A DNA stretch of 18,270 nt. It comes from Alphaproteobacteria bacterium. GTDB lineage: Bacteria > Pseudomonadota > Alphaproteobacteria > UBA7887. The DNA lies in assembly GCA_028289725.1 (NCBI GenBank), contig JANQOH010000076.1:1-18270 (forward strand), given 5' to 3'. Numbering within the stretch: position 1 is the first letter of the stretch; the number at the start of each line of letters is the position of its first letter. This document shows positions 5,644-12,267 of this stretch, in pieces. The notes under the pieces are model-generated. The model saw only the letters and a list, made by a program, of their open reading frames with translations, had not been told where the DNA came from and made no database searches. The position numbers were made by a program, and so were the translations under genes.

Positions 5644-7209
5644 ATGTATCTTACCCAAGGGCTGAAACGCGCCGCACAAATCAAGCCAAATGTGCTGGCG
5701 ACCTCCGATGGCGCGCGGACGCGGACCTGGAGCGACCTTATCGAGCGCGTGGCCAAACTCGGCGGCGCGCTGCGCGAGCTGGGCGTTGCGGACGGTGAAC
5801 GCGCTGGTATCCTCGCGCTCAACAGCGACCGCTACATGGAAGCGATGTATGCGACCGCTTGGGCGGGCGGCGTCTTCGTGCCGATCAATACGCGTTTGGC
5901 GCCGCCGGAGATCGCGTTTTGGATCAATGACAGCGAAACGCGCCTGCTGTTTATCAATGACACGTTTGCGCCGATCGTCGCGGACTTGAAAGCGGCCGAC
6001 AAAATTCCGTCCGTCGAACAGGTCGTATTGATGTCGGATAATGCCCCGTCCAATGGGGAGCTCGCGTATGAAACCGTGCTAGATGAAGCTGCGGCGGTCT
6101 CCGATGCGGAGCGCGGTTACGAAGACCTCGCCGGTTTGTTCTATACCGGCGGGACGACCGGGCGCTCCAAAGGCGTCATGCTGAGCCACCGAAATCTCGT
6201 GTTCAACACGTTCAATAGCATCGCATCGATTCCGTTTTCCGAAGACGCAAAATGGTTGCACGCCGCGCCCATGTTCCATATCGCGGATTGCCTGGCAATC
6301 TTCACCATCACCCAGGTCGCGGGGCAGCATTTCTTCATTCCGGGGTTCACGCCCGAGGGCGTGCTGGAGAACGTCCAGCAACATCGGATTACCGACACAC
6401 TTCTCGTTCCAACCATGTGCAACATGGTGGTCAATCATCCGACCGTTGGCGACTATGATTTGTCGAGCTTGCGCCACGTTGCCTATGGCGCATCGCCCAT
6501 GCCCGAAGCGGTAATTCTAAAAGCGCTGGAAGTGATACCCGAGTGCAAATTCACCCACGCCTACGGCCAAACCGAGTGCGCGCCCTTGTCGACCGCCAAT
6601 GGACCCGAGGCCCATGTGGTCGAGGGGCCGATGGCGTTTATGTTCCGCTCAGCCGGGCGGGCGGTGCCGGGGGTCGAAATCAAAATCGTTGATGACGACG
6701 ACAAGGAAGTGCCGCGCGGCGAGGTCGGCCAGATCATCGTGCGCGGTCCGAATGTGATGCAAGGCTATTGGCGTCAGCCCGCATTGACCGAGAAGGCCTT
6801 GCGCGGCGGCTGGATGCACTCGGGCGATGGCGGCTATATGGACGAGAACGGCTACGTCTTCGTCGTCGACCGGGTTAAGGACATGATCATTTCCGGCGGC
6901 GAAAACGTCTATTCGGCCGAGGTGGAGGACGCGGTATATCAACACGACGCGGTGGCGGAATGCGCCGTGATCGGCGTGCCCGACGACAAATGGGGTGAGC
7001 GCGTGCACGCCATTGTGCGCTTGAAGGATGGCGAGACCGCGGACGAGGAAGCGATCAAGGCGCATTGTCACGAACTCATCGCGGGTTTCAAATGTCCGCG
7101 TAGTGTGAGCTTCCGTGACGAACCGATGCCGTTGTCTGGCGCGGGGAAAATCCTGAAGACTGAACTTCGCAAGCCTTTCTGGGAAGGACGAGAGAAGCAA
7201 GTTAGTTAG
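5644..7209 (+). CDS. AMP-forming acyl-CoA ligase (FadD-like)
   Basis: ANL-superfamily enzyme that activates a carboxylic acid with ATP and CoA through an acyl-adenylate; 521 residues, cytoplasmic. The P-loop YTGGTTGRSKGVMLSH spans 167-182, YGQTE 307-311, the hinge region SGDGGYMDENGYVFVVDR lies near 396-413 followed by ISGGENVYSAEVE, and the catalytic lysine K502 is in LSGAGKILKTEL. It is not PaaK: PaaK is shorter, about 430 residues, with a different sequence pattern. The acid cannot be read from sequence; medium/long-chain, aryl-alkanoic or cinnamate-like acids are all possible. It follows fprA by 90 bp on the same strand with its own GAGGG site 5 nt before the ATG, so it may belong to the paaX-fprA unit or have its own promoter. 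Confidence 0.9.
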   Translation: MYLTQGLKRAAQIKPNVLATSDGARTRTWSDLIERVAKLGGALRELGVADGERAGILALNSDRYMEAMYATAWAGGVFVPINTRLAPPEIAFWINDSETRLLFINDTFAPIVADLKAADKIPSVEQVVLMSDNAPSNGELAYETVLDEAAAVSDAERGYEDLAGLFYTGGTTGRSKGVMLSHRNLVFNTFNSIASIPFSEDAKWLHAAPMFHIADCLAIFTITQVAGQHFFIPGFTPEGVLENVQQHRITDTLLVPTMCNMVVNHPTVGDYDLSSLRHVAYGASPMPEAVILKALEVIPECKFTHAYGQTECAPLSTANGPEAHVVEGPMAFMFRSAGRAVPGVEIKIVDDDDKEVPRGEVGQIIVRGPNVMQGYWRQPALTEKALRGGWMHSGDGGYMDENGYVFVVDRVKDMIISGGENVYSAEVEDAVYQHDAVAECAVIGVPDDKWGERVHAIVRLKDGETADEEAIKAHCHELIAGFKCPRSVSFRDEPMPLSGAGKILKTELRKPFWEGREKQVS

Positions 7210-7211
7210 TT

Positions 7212-7232
7212 GTGCACCGAAAGTGCACCGAA
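7212..7232. repeat. Short direct repeat in the convergent gap
   Basis: GTGCACCGAA occurs twice with an 11-bp period (7212-7221 and 7223-7232) between the stops of the acyl-CoA ligase and pdxY. Because GTGCAC is its own complement, the two copies can also pair as a 6-bp hairpin with loop CGAAA. It might help end transcription from either side, but there is no T run. Confidence 0.4.
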
Positions 7233-7237
7233 CGGCG

Positions 7238-8068
7238 CTAGGAAAGCCGCTTGGCCTCGAAAACACGGTGAGGCGCAACAATTTCGTCTTGCGCGCTGAT
7301 CATAGCGAGTTCGCCGGCCTCACCGCGTGACAACAATCCGAACACGGACGATACCGCTTGCGCGACCGCATTTTCGAACGGTACGCCCTGAATCAGGTGT
7401 GCAATCATCATGGCGGTCATGCAATCGCCGGCACCGTTCCCGCTAACCACCAATTTGGGCGTCTCGATCAACCAAGCCGCATCTTTGTCCCGCACCAACA
7501 CCCCGAGCCCGACGTCAGACGGAACTGAGGTGACCACGATTCGATTCGGGCCCGAGGCGGCGAGCACGTCGGCGGCCGCGCGCGCCTGATCCAGAGTGTC
7601 GGCCGGTTGACCGGTTAGCCAGCCGAGCTCGAAGCGGTTTGGCGTGGCGATGTCGGCGCGGCCCAGCAAGTGTGTTTTCAAGGCTTGGGCCACGTCATCG
7701 GCGACGAACAAGCCCTTGGCGGCGTTGCCGATCACCGGATCGCAACAATAAAGCGCCGTCGGATTGGCCGTCTTCATGCGATCGACAGCGCCGGCGATGA
7801 CCGCAATCAATTCAGCGGCGCCCGCATAACCGCTCAACAGCGCATCGGCGCTCGCGAATGCGCCACGGCGTTCGAGACCGTCTAGCACGTCGCCAACATG
7901 TTGCGCGCCTAGCGCGCCGCCGCCCCAATCCGGGTAGCCCGTATGGTTGGAAAGCTGCACGGTGTGAACCGGCCAAACCTCGACGCCAAGCCGTTGCATC
8001 GCGAAAACCGCGGCGCTGTTGCCAACCGGATCGAAGGCGACGGTGCTTTGAATCGAAATGACGGGCAT
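7238..8068 (-). CDS. pdxY: Pyridoxal kinase PdxY
   Basis: Ribokinase-superfamily kinase that phosphorylates pyridoxal to pyridoxal 5'-phosphate in B6 salvage; 276 residues from the ATG at 8068 (E. coli PdxY about 287). Family blocks are NSAAVFAMQRLGVEVWPVHT near 17-36, QLSNHTGYPDWGGG at 38-51, LSGYAGAAE at 78-86, CDPVIGNAAKG at 109-119, TPNRFELGWLTG at 142-153 and the nucleotide/catalytic motif GNGAGD ending in Asp215. The loop read as YGHxGN in E. coli PdxY is FDPVGN here, and the cysteine of the E. coli enzyme (Cys122 as I recall) aligns to Leu120. An in-frame GTG at 8083 would add five residues; the ATG matches the family N-terminus better. It lies tail to tail with the acyl-CoA ligase and divergent from the TPR lipoprotein. 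Confidence 0.92.
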   Translation of the reverse strand: MPVISIQSTVAFDPVGNSAAVFAMQRLGVEVWPVHTVQLSNHTGYPDWGGGALGAQHVGDVLDGLERRGAFASADALLSGYAGAAELIAVIAGAVDRMKTANPTALYCCDPVIGNAAKGLFVADDVAQALKTHLLGRADIATPNRFELGWLTGQPADTLDQARAAADVLAASGPNRIVVTSVPSDVGLGVLVRDKDAAWLIETPKLVVSGNGAGDCMTAMMIAHLIQGVPFENAVAQAVSSVFGLLSRGEAGELAMISAQDEIVAPHRVFEAKRLS

Positions 8069-8123
8069 GTGGCCGGAACGCACCGGATGTCGAGAATCGA
8101 ATGAGTGGAACGATTTAGCACAT

Positions 8124-8150
8124 TTGACAGGGCGAAATGAGTGTTACCCT
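8124..8150 (+). promoter_or_regulatory. Candidate promoter of the TPR lipoprotein gene
   Basis: A consensus TTGACA at 8124-8129 is followed after 15 bp by TACCCT (8145-8150), a weak -10. It lies in the divergent pdxY/lipoprotein gap, 36-62 bp upstream of the ATG. The -35 is convincing, the -10 and spacing are not. Confidence 0.4.
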
Positions 8151-8185
8151 AGCCACGTGCGAATCGAACGCGGGGCCGCCGCCTG

Positions 8186-9331
8186 ATGCGACCAACCATT
8201 GCGGGACTGCTGCTGCTTTGTCTTTCCGGGTGTGCGGACGGACTGCTTGGCGAGTCCGGTCTATTGGGTGATATCGAGACCACGCTCGGTGATGCCGATA
8301 CCGCGCTCGCGCGCCGCGACTATGCCGTGGCCAACGATTTGTACTCCGAAGCCTTGGTTGCGGTCTTGGCGTCGCGTGAGCAAACCCAAGCCGCCTATCT
8401 CGGCCGCGGCAAGGCGCGCGTCGGGCTTGGCCGGGCCGATGAGGCGGTGGCGGATTTCACCGCCGTCCTGGACCGTGAGCCGGAAAACCGGGCGGCACTC
8501 CTCGGTCGCGCCGAAGCGCATCGGCTCTTGAACGACTATCCGCTGGCGCTCTTGGACCTGACGGCGGTGATTCGCCAAAATCCGTCCTATCCCGATGCGT
8601 TCATTGCGCGCGGTGGCTTGCATGCGCAAATGGCCGCGTTCCCCAAGGCCATCGCCGACTACGATCACGCCATAAGACTCGGCGGTCGGCCCGATCCGAA
8701 ACAGGTTGCCGCGGCGCTGGTCGGCCGGGCCGGCGCGCACAAGAAAGTCGGTACGTTCAACGCGGCGATCAAAGACTATACCCGCGCAATCGAACTCGCC
8801 GGGAACGAGCCGACCTATCACGCCGGGCGCGGCATCGCCTACCTGGAAGTCGGCAAATTGGAGGAAGGCATTGCTGACTTGAGCCGGGCCGGCGGCGTGA
8901 CCATCGACGATTTTCTGGGCCATGCCAAAGCCGTGGGCCAAATCTCGTTTCCGGAATTCGCGCCGCAAGATTGGGCCGGGGTGCCCGATTCGACGCTCAG
9001 GAAGTTCGCCGGTTTCGCGCGCGTTTCCGGAGGTTTGGCGACCAATGAGCGCTGCCGCTATCTTGATGGCGCACAGAAACTGGGTTTCGAATTCGAAGCG
9101 GAGAAAAACGAGCAGCATATCCGCGATGTCTATCGTTCGCTCCTTGGCGTGGACGAGAAGGCCGCCGAGATGTTCCTCGACGCGCTTCGAAAGATCGGCG
9201 TCGCCTACGCGCTCGATCAATCGGACGAATGTGACGAGCCATCGCGCCGGCTGGTTAGCGACGGCTTGGTGGAGGCGGTGTGCCTGAACGTGTTTTTTGA
9301 CGGCACCCAATTCGAAGGCTGCAACAACTAG
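8186..9331 (+). CDS. TPR-repeat lipoprotein
   Basis: 381-residue exported protein of unknown role. Residues 1-16 form a short lipoprotein signal with lipobox LSGC (Cys16). Ala at +2 points to the outer membrane by the usual Asp(+2) rule. Residues about 35-235 hold tandem tetratricopeptide repeats, seen as repeated units such as YLGRGKARVGLGRADEAVAD, LLGRAEAHRLLNDYPLALLD, GRAGAHKKVGTFNAAIKDY and HAGRGIAYLEVGKLEEGIAD, which normally form protein-binding solenoids. After the repeats, residues about 245-381 are not TPR and contain four cysteines (C290, C349, C366, C379) that could form disulfides in the periplasm. It stands alone as a monocistron between pdxY and the mcl2-like gene. A long open frame on the opposite strand (8261-9310) is only a shadow. 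No specific function is claimed. Confidence 0.87.
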   Translation: MRPTIAGLLLLCLSGCADGLLGESGLLGDIETTLGDADTALARRDYAVANDLYSEALVAVLASREQTQAAYLGRGKARVGLGRADEAVADFTAVLDREPENRAALLGRAEAHRLLNDYPLALLDLTAVIRQNPSYPDAFIARGGLHAQMAAFPKAIADYDHAIRLGGRPDPKQVAAALVGRAGAHKKVGTFNAAIKDYTRAIELAGNEPTYHAGRGIAYLEVGKLEEGIADLSRAGGVTIDDFLGHAKAVGQISFPEFAPQDWAGVPDSTLRKFAGFARVSGGLATNERCRYLDGAQKLGFEFEAEKNEQHIRDVYRSLLGVDEKAAEMFLDALRKIGVAYALDQSDECDEPSRRLVSDGLVEAVCLNVFFDGTQFEGCNN

Positions 9332-9340
9332 GTTTGAGTG

Positions 9341-9355
9341 TGCTGCGTTGCAGCA
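9341..9355. promoter_or_regulatory. 15-bp palindrome TGCTGC-GTT-GCAGCA, candidate PhaR-type operator
   Basis: Perfect 6-bp inverted repeat around GTT, 9 bp after the lipoprotein stop and 65 bp before the mcl2-like ATG. It contains CTGC-N3-GCAG, the core I recall for the alphaproteobacterial polyhydroxybutyrate regulator PhaR (CTGC-N3-4-GCAG). There is no following T run, so a terminator reading is weaker. Binding by PhaR is inference. Confidence 0.5.
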
Positions 9356-9420
9356 TATTGCCTTGATCCGGCGCGCCGCCTAAGTTCCGGCGGATTTCGA
9401 GCTACCGGAAAGGCCATCCC

Positions 9421-10308
9421 ATGCCCGCCACTGCCCGACCGCGCCGCAGCGTGCTCTATATGCCCGGCGCCAACGCCCGCGCCCTAGAAAAAGGCCGGGG
9501 GCTGCCCGCCGACGCCATCATCATGGATTTGGAAGACGCGGTGACACCCGATGCGAAAACCGTGGCGCGCAGCCAAATCCTGGAGGCCATGGCGCAGGGC
9601 GGCTATGGCGCGCGTGAACTGATTGTCCGGGTCAACGCGCTCGACACGCCGTGGGGGCAGGATGACCTCGCCGCGATGGCGCAATGCGGCGCCGACGCGA
9701 TTCTGGTGCCGAAGGTAAGCGAAGCGGCGGATGTGACCGACGCACTAAAAGTCCTCGCCGACCGTGACGCTCCCGAGGATTTGGCACTGTGGTGCATGAT
9801 GGAAACGCCGCTTGCCATCCTGAACGCGAAGGAAATCGCCGGGTCGAGCGCGCGCCTCGCGGCTTTCGTGATGGGCACGTCGGATCTCGTGAAGGATCTG
9901 CACGCCGCACACACGGCGATGCGCTTGCCCATGTTGGCGGCCCTGTCGACCTGCGTGATCGCGGCGCGCGCTTACGGCTTGGCGATTCTCGACGGCGTGC
10001 ATCTCGACCTGGCGGACGACGAAGGTTTCGCCGAAGCGTGCCGCCAGGGGCGGGAGCTCGGGTTTGACGGCAAGACACTGATCCATCCAAAGACGCTCGC
10101 GGCCGCGAACGAAATATTCGCGCCGGCGTCGGACGAGATCGAATGGTCCAAACGCATTATTGCCGCGCACGCCGAGGCCGAGGCGGCGGGCAAGGGGGTG
10201 GTGCTGGTCGACGGCAAGCTCATCGAAAACCTGCATGTCGAGGCGGCGCATCGCTTGATGACCCTGGCGGACACCATCACCAAACTCGAAGCGGCCAACG
10301 CCGCATGA
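9421..10308 (+). CDS. CitE/HpcH-fold malyl-CoA enzyme, probably (S)-malyl-CoA thioesterase Mcl2-like or malyl-CoA lyase
   Basis: 295-residue TIM-barrel enzyme of the HpcH/HpaI-CitE superfamily acting on malyl-CoA-type thioesters in the ethylmalonyl-CoA/glyoxylate route. Visible are SVLYMPGANARALEKG at 10-25, DLEDAVTPDAK at 36-46, R70 in LIVRVNALDTPWG, the metal ligands E128 (MMETP) and D155 (GTSDL), and the C-terminal DGKTLIHP at 216-223. The sequence resembles the Rhodobacter malyl-CoA thioesterase Mcl2 (RALEKG, DLEDAV, GKTLIHP) more than the lyase Mcl1, which has a longer N-terminus and DLEDSV. I cannot exclude malyl-CoA/beta-methylmalyl-CoA lyase activity. It overlaps mch by ATGA, so the two are coupled, and they lie directly upstream of sdhCDAB as I recall for Rhodobacter. 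Purine-rich GGAAAGG precedes the ATG. Confidence 0.82.
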   Translation: MPATARPRRSVLYMPGANARALEKGRGLPADAIIMDLEDAVTPDAKTVARSQILEAMAQGGYGARELIVRVNALDTPWGQDDLAAMAQCGADAILVPKVSEAADVTDALKVLADRDAPEDLALWCMMETPLAILNAKEIAGSSARLAAFVMGTSDLVKDLHAAHTAMRLPMLAALSTCVIAARAYGLAILDGVHLDLADDEGFAEACRQGRELGFDGKTLIHPKTLAAANEIFAPASDEIEWSKRIIAAHAEAEAAGKGVVLVDGKLIENLHVEAAHRLMTLADTITKLEAANAA

Positions 10309-11372
10309 GCGCGCCGGCAAAAACCGACCCCGGAAATTTTTTCGAGGATTTCGCGCTTGGCCAGGAGCTTGTGCACGCCACACCGCGGACCGTCACGGTC
10401 GGTGACGTCGCGACTTACACGGCGCTGACCGGCAGCCGCTTCGCGGTCACCAGCGCCGATCCGTTCGCCGCCGCGATCGGATTGCGCCAAGCGCCGATCG
10501 ACCCCTTGCTGGCGTTTCACATCGTGTTCGGCAAGACCGTGCCCGACATTTCGTTGAATGCGGTGGCCAATCTCGGCTACGCGGAAGGGCGTTTCCTGGC
10601 GCCCGTCTATCCCGGCGACACAGTGTCGGCGCGGTCCGCGGTGACCGGCCTCAAACAAAACTCCAACGGCAAGACCGGGACGGTGTATGTCCGATCGGTC
10701 GGCACGAATCAGCGCGGCGAAACGGTTATCGATTATGCCCGGTGGGTGATGGTGGCGAAGCGCGATACCGATGCGCCCGCACCCGAGGCGACGGTGCCCG
10801 AACTCTCGGATCACGTGGGGCCGGACGCCCTTTCGGTGCCCGACGATTTCAATCTTTCAGGTTACGATTTTGCCGCTGCAGGCAGTCCGCTTGATTGGGA
10901 CGACTATGCGCCCGGTGAACGCATTGATCACGTGGCTGGCATGACCATCGAAGAAGCCGAACACGCCATGGCGACGCGGCTCTATCAAAACACCGCGCGC
11001 GTGCACTTTGACGCCGTGTTCACCAAGGATAGCCGCTTCGGCCGGCGTCTGATTTACGGCGGCCACATCATCAGCTTGGCGCGCGCCTTATCCTTCAATG
11101 GATTGGCGAACGCGTTCTGGATCGCGGCAATCAATGGGGGGCGCCACGTCGCGCCGACCTTCGCGGGCAATACCATCTATGCCTGGTCCGAAGTTCTTGA
11201 AAGCTGGCCAGTTGCGGGCCGCGATAATGTGGGCGCGTTGCGCTTGCGCACGGTGGCCACGCGCGACAAACCGTGCACCGATTTTCCGGATCGCGGCGCG
11301 GACGGAAAATACGACGCCGCGGTGGTGCTCGACTTCGACTATACCGTGTTGATGCCCCGGCGGCACAACTGA
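10305..11372 (+). CDS. mch: Mesaconyl-CoA hydratase (beta-methylmalyl-CoA dehydratase)
   Basis: Double hot-dog MaoC-type hydratase interconverting mesaconyl-CoA and (2R,3S)-beta-methylmalyl-CoA, a late step of the ethylmalonyl-CoA pathway for acetyl-CoA assimilation. Its 355 residues compare with about 343 in Rhodobacter. The N-terminus PGNFFEDFALGQ (9-20), ATPRTVTVGDVATYTAL, APIDPLLAFHIVFGKTVPDI, NLGYAEGRFLAPVYPGDT and YARWVMVAKRD match the Mch family closely. The second domain contains FGRRLIYGGHIISLARALSF and NGGRHVAPTFAGNTIYAWSE. I set the start at the ATG at 10305, which overlaps the preceding stop (ATGA). The open frame runs back to 10143, but that part lies inside the upstream gene and is not Mch-like. 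Ends 90 bp before sdhC. Confidence in function is high because the whole N-terminal half is family-specific. Confidence 0.92.
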   Translation: MSAPAKTDPGNFFEDFALGQELVHATPRTVTVGDVATYTALTGSRFAVTSADPFAAAIGLRQAPIDPLLAFHIVFGKTVPDISLNAVANLGYAEGRFLAPVYPGDTVSARSAVTGLKQNSNGKTGTVYVRSVGTNQRGETVIDYARWVMVAKRDTDAPAPEATVPELSDHVGPDALSVPDDFNLSGYDFAAAGSPLDWDDYAPGERIDHVAGMTIEEAEHAMATRLYQNTARVHFDAVFTKDSRFGRRLIYGGHIISLARALSFNGLANAFWIAAINGGRHVAPTFAGNTIYAWSEVLESWPVAGRDNVGALRLRTVATRDKPCTDFPDRGADGKYDAAVVLDFDYTVLMPRRHN

Positions 11373-11379
11373 TCCCAGG

Positions 11380-11429
11380 TTGACTTGCCGGAATCCAAGG
11401 TCTAGCTAACTAATGTGCGCATTCGCGCA
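11380..11429 (+). promoter_or_regulatory. Candidate sdh promoter region with inverted repeat
   Basis: In the 90-bp mch-sdhC gap TTGACT (11380-11385) could be a -35; TAGCTA (11403-11408) 17 bp later is a poor -10. Downstream, TGCGC-ATTC-GCGCA (11416-11429) is a perfect 5-bp inverted repeat. Either could let sdhCDAB be expressed apart from mch. Both are weak calls. Confidence 0.35.
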
Positions 11430-11462
11430 ACTTCATGACCGTGCCATGTGAGGGAGTCGATC

Positions 11463-11858
11463 ATGCCGCTGGCCGAACGGCCACTATCGCCGCATCTCCA
11501 GGTCTACCGGCCGCAGCTCACGTCGGTACTTTCTTTTCTCCATCGGATGACCGGTGTTGCCTTGGCGATCGGCACACTTTTGCTCGTGTGGTGGCTCGCC
11601 GCCGCCGCATCCGGACCGGACTCTTTCGCCGCCGCGCAGAGCTTAATCGGCTCGATTGTCGGCCGGCTTTTGTTGTTTGGCTGGACATTCGCGCTGTTCT
11701 ACCACCTGGCCAATGGCATTCGGCATCTGTTTTGGGATGCCGGGTATGGCTACGAACTGACGACCGCCTATCGCACCGGATGGCTGGTGGTGATCGCCGC
11801 GGTTGGCCTGGCGGTCCTCACTTGGCTGCTCGGCTATGCGGCGGGAGGCGCACTATGA
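11463..11858 (+). CDS. sdhC: Succinate dehydrogenase cytochrome b556 subunit
   Basis: Membrane anchor of complex II that holds heme b and part of the ubiquinone site; 131 residues, three transmembrane helices (about 22-48, 61-90, 105-128). RPLSPHLQVYRP at 6-17 is the family signature. S24 and R28 in SFLHRMTG correspond to quinone-site Ser27/Arg31 of E. coli, and H81 in FYHLANGIRH to the heme ligand His84. The ATG at 11463 is chosen because GGAG lies 6 nt upstream; a GTG at 11448 in the same frame would put that RBS inside the gene. Its stop overlaps the sdhD start (ATGA). Confidence 0.94.
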   Translation: MPLAERPLSPHLQVYRPQLTSVLSFLHRMTGVALAIGTLLLVWWLAAAASGPDSFAAAQSLIGSIVGRLLLFGWTFALFYHLANGIRHLFWDAGYGYELTTAYRTGWLVVIAAVGLAVLTWLLGYAAGGAL

Positions 11859-12238
11859 ACAGCTTACGCTCTGCGCTCGGCCGTGCGCGCGGCCTCGGGT
11901 CCGCCAAGGAAGGTGTCGAACATTGGTGGGCGCAGCGGGTGACCGCCGTCGCGTTGGTGCCGCTGGTCCTTTGGCTGGCTTATTCGATTGCGCGGCTCAG
12001 CTTTGCCGGTCATGCGGCCGTGATTGCTTGGATTGCCCAGCCTTGGGTCGCGATCGCCCTTGTGCTCACCCTATTCGCGACCTTCTACCACGCGAAGCTC
12101 GGCTTGCAGGTTGTGATTGAGGACTATGTGCACGGCGGCTTCGCGAAACACGCCATGCTGCTGTTGAACACATTTGCCATGTTCGTTTTGGGCGCCGGTT
12201 CGATCTTCGCTGTGCTCAAAATCGCGTTCCAAGGTTAG
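11855..12238 (+). CDS. sdhD: Succinate dehydrogenase hydrophobic membrane anchor
   Basis: Second membrane anchor of complex II, 127 residues with three hydrophobic helices (about 28-48, 56-77, 98-122). H79 in FYHAKLGLQ and the pair D90-Y91 in IEDYVH match the E. coli SdhD His71/Asp82/Tyr83 spacing; Tyr83 contacts ubiquinone. The start ATG overlaps the sdhC stop, so expression is coupled. A longer open frame reaches back to 11435 but that stretch is the sdhC gene read out of frame. The sdhA gene follows after 29 bp. Confidence 0.93.
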   Translation: MNSLRSALGRARGLGSAKEGVEHWWAQRVTAVALVPLVLWLAYSIARLSFAGHAAVIAWIAQPWVAIALVLTLFATFYHAKLGLQVVIEDYVHGGFAKHAMLLLNTFAMFVLGAGSIFAVLKIAFQG

Positions 12239-12267
12239 CCGCGCATGGCCGGAAGGGGCTCCAGACC

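Noticed and set aside
8261..9310. 349-codon open frame on the minus strand
   Set aside because: Antisense to the TPR lipoprotein, which has a lipobox and repeats; the antisense product shows no recognisable pattern.
10143..10304. N-terminal extension of mch
   Set aside because: The 54 extra codons lie inside the upstream gene, read as Arg/Gly-rich sequence, and do not match the Mch N-terminus, which begins at the ATG at 10305.
9972..10814. 280-codon minus-strand open frame across the mcl2-like/mch junction
   Set aside because: Shadow of two well-matched enzyme genes.
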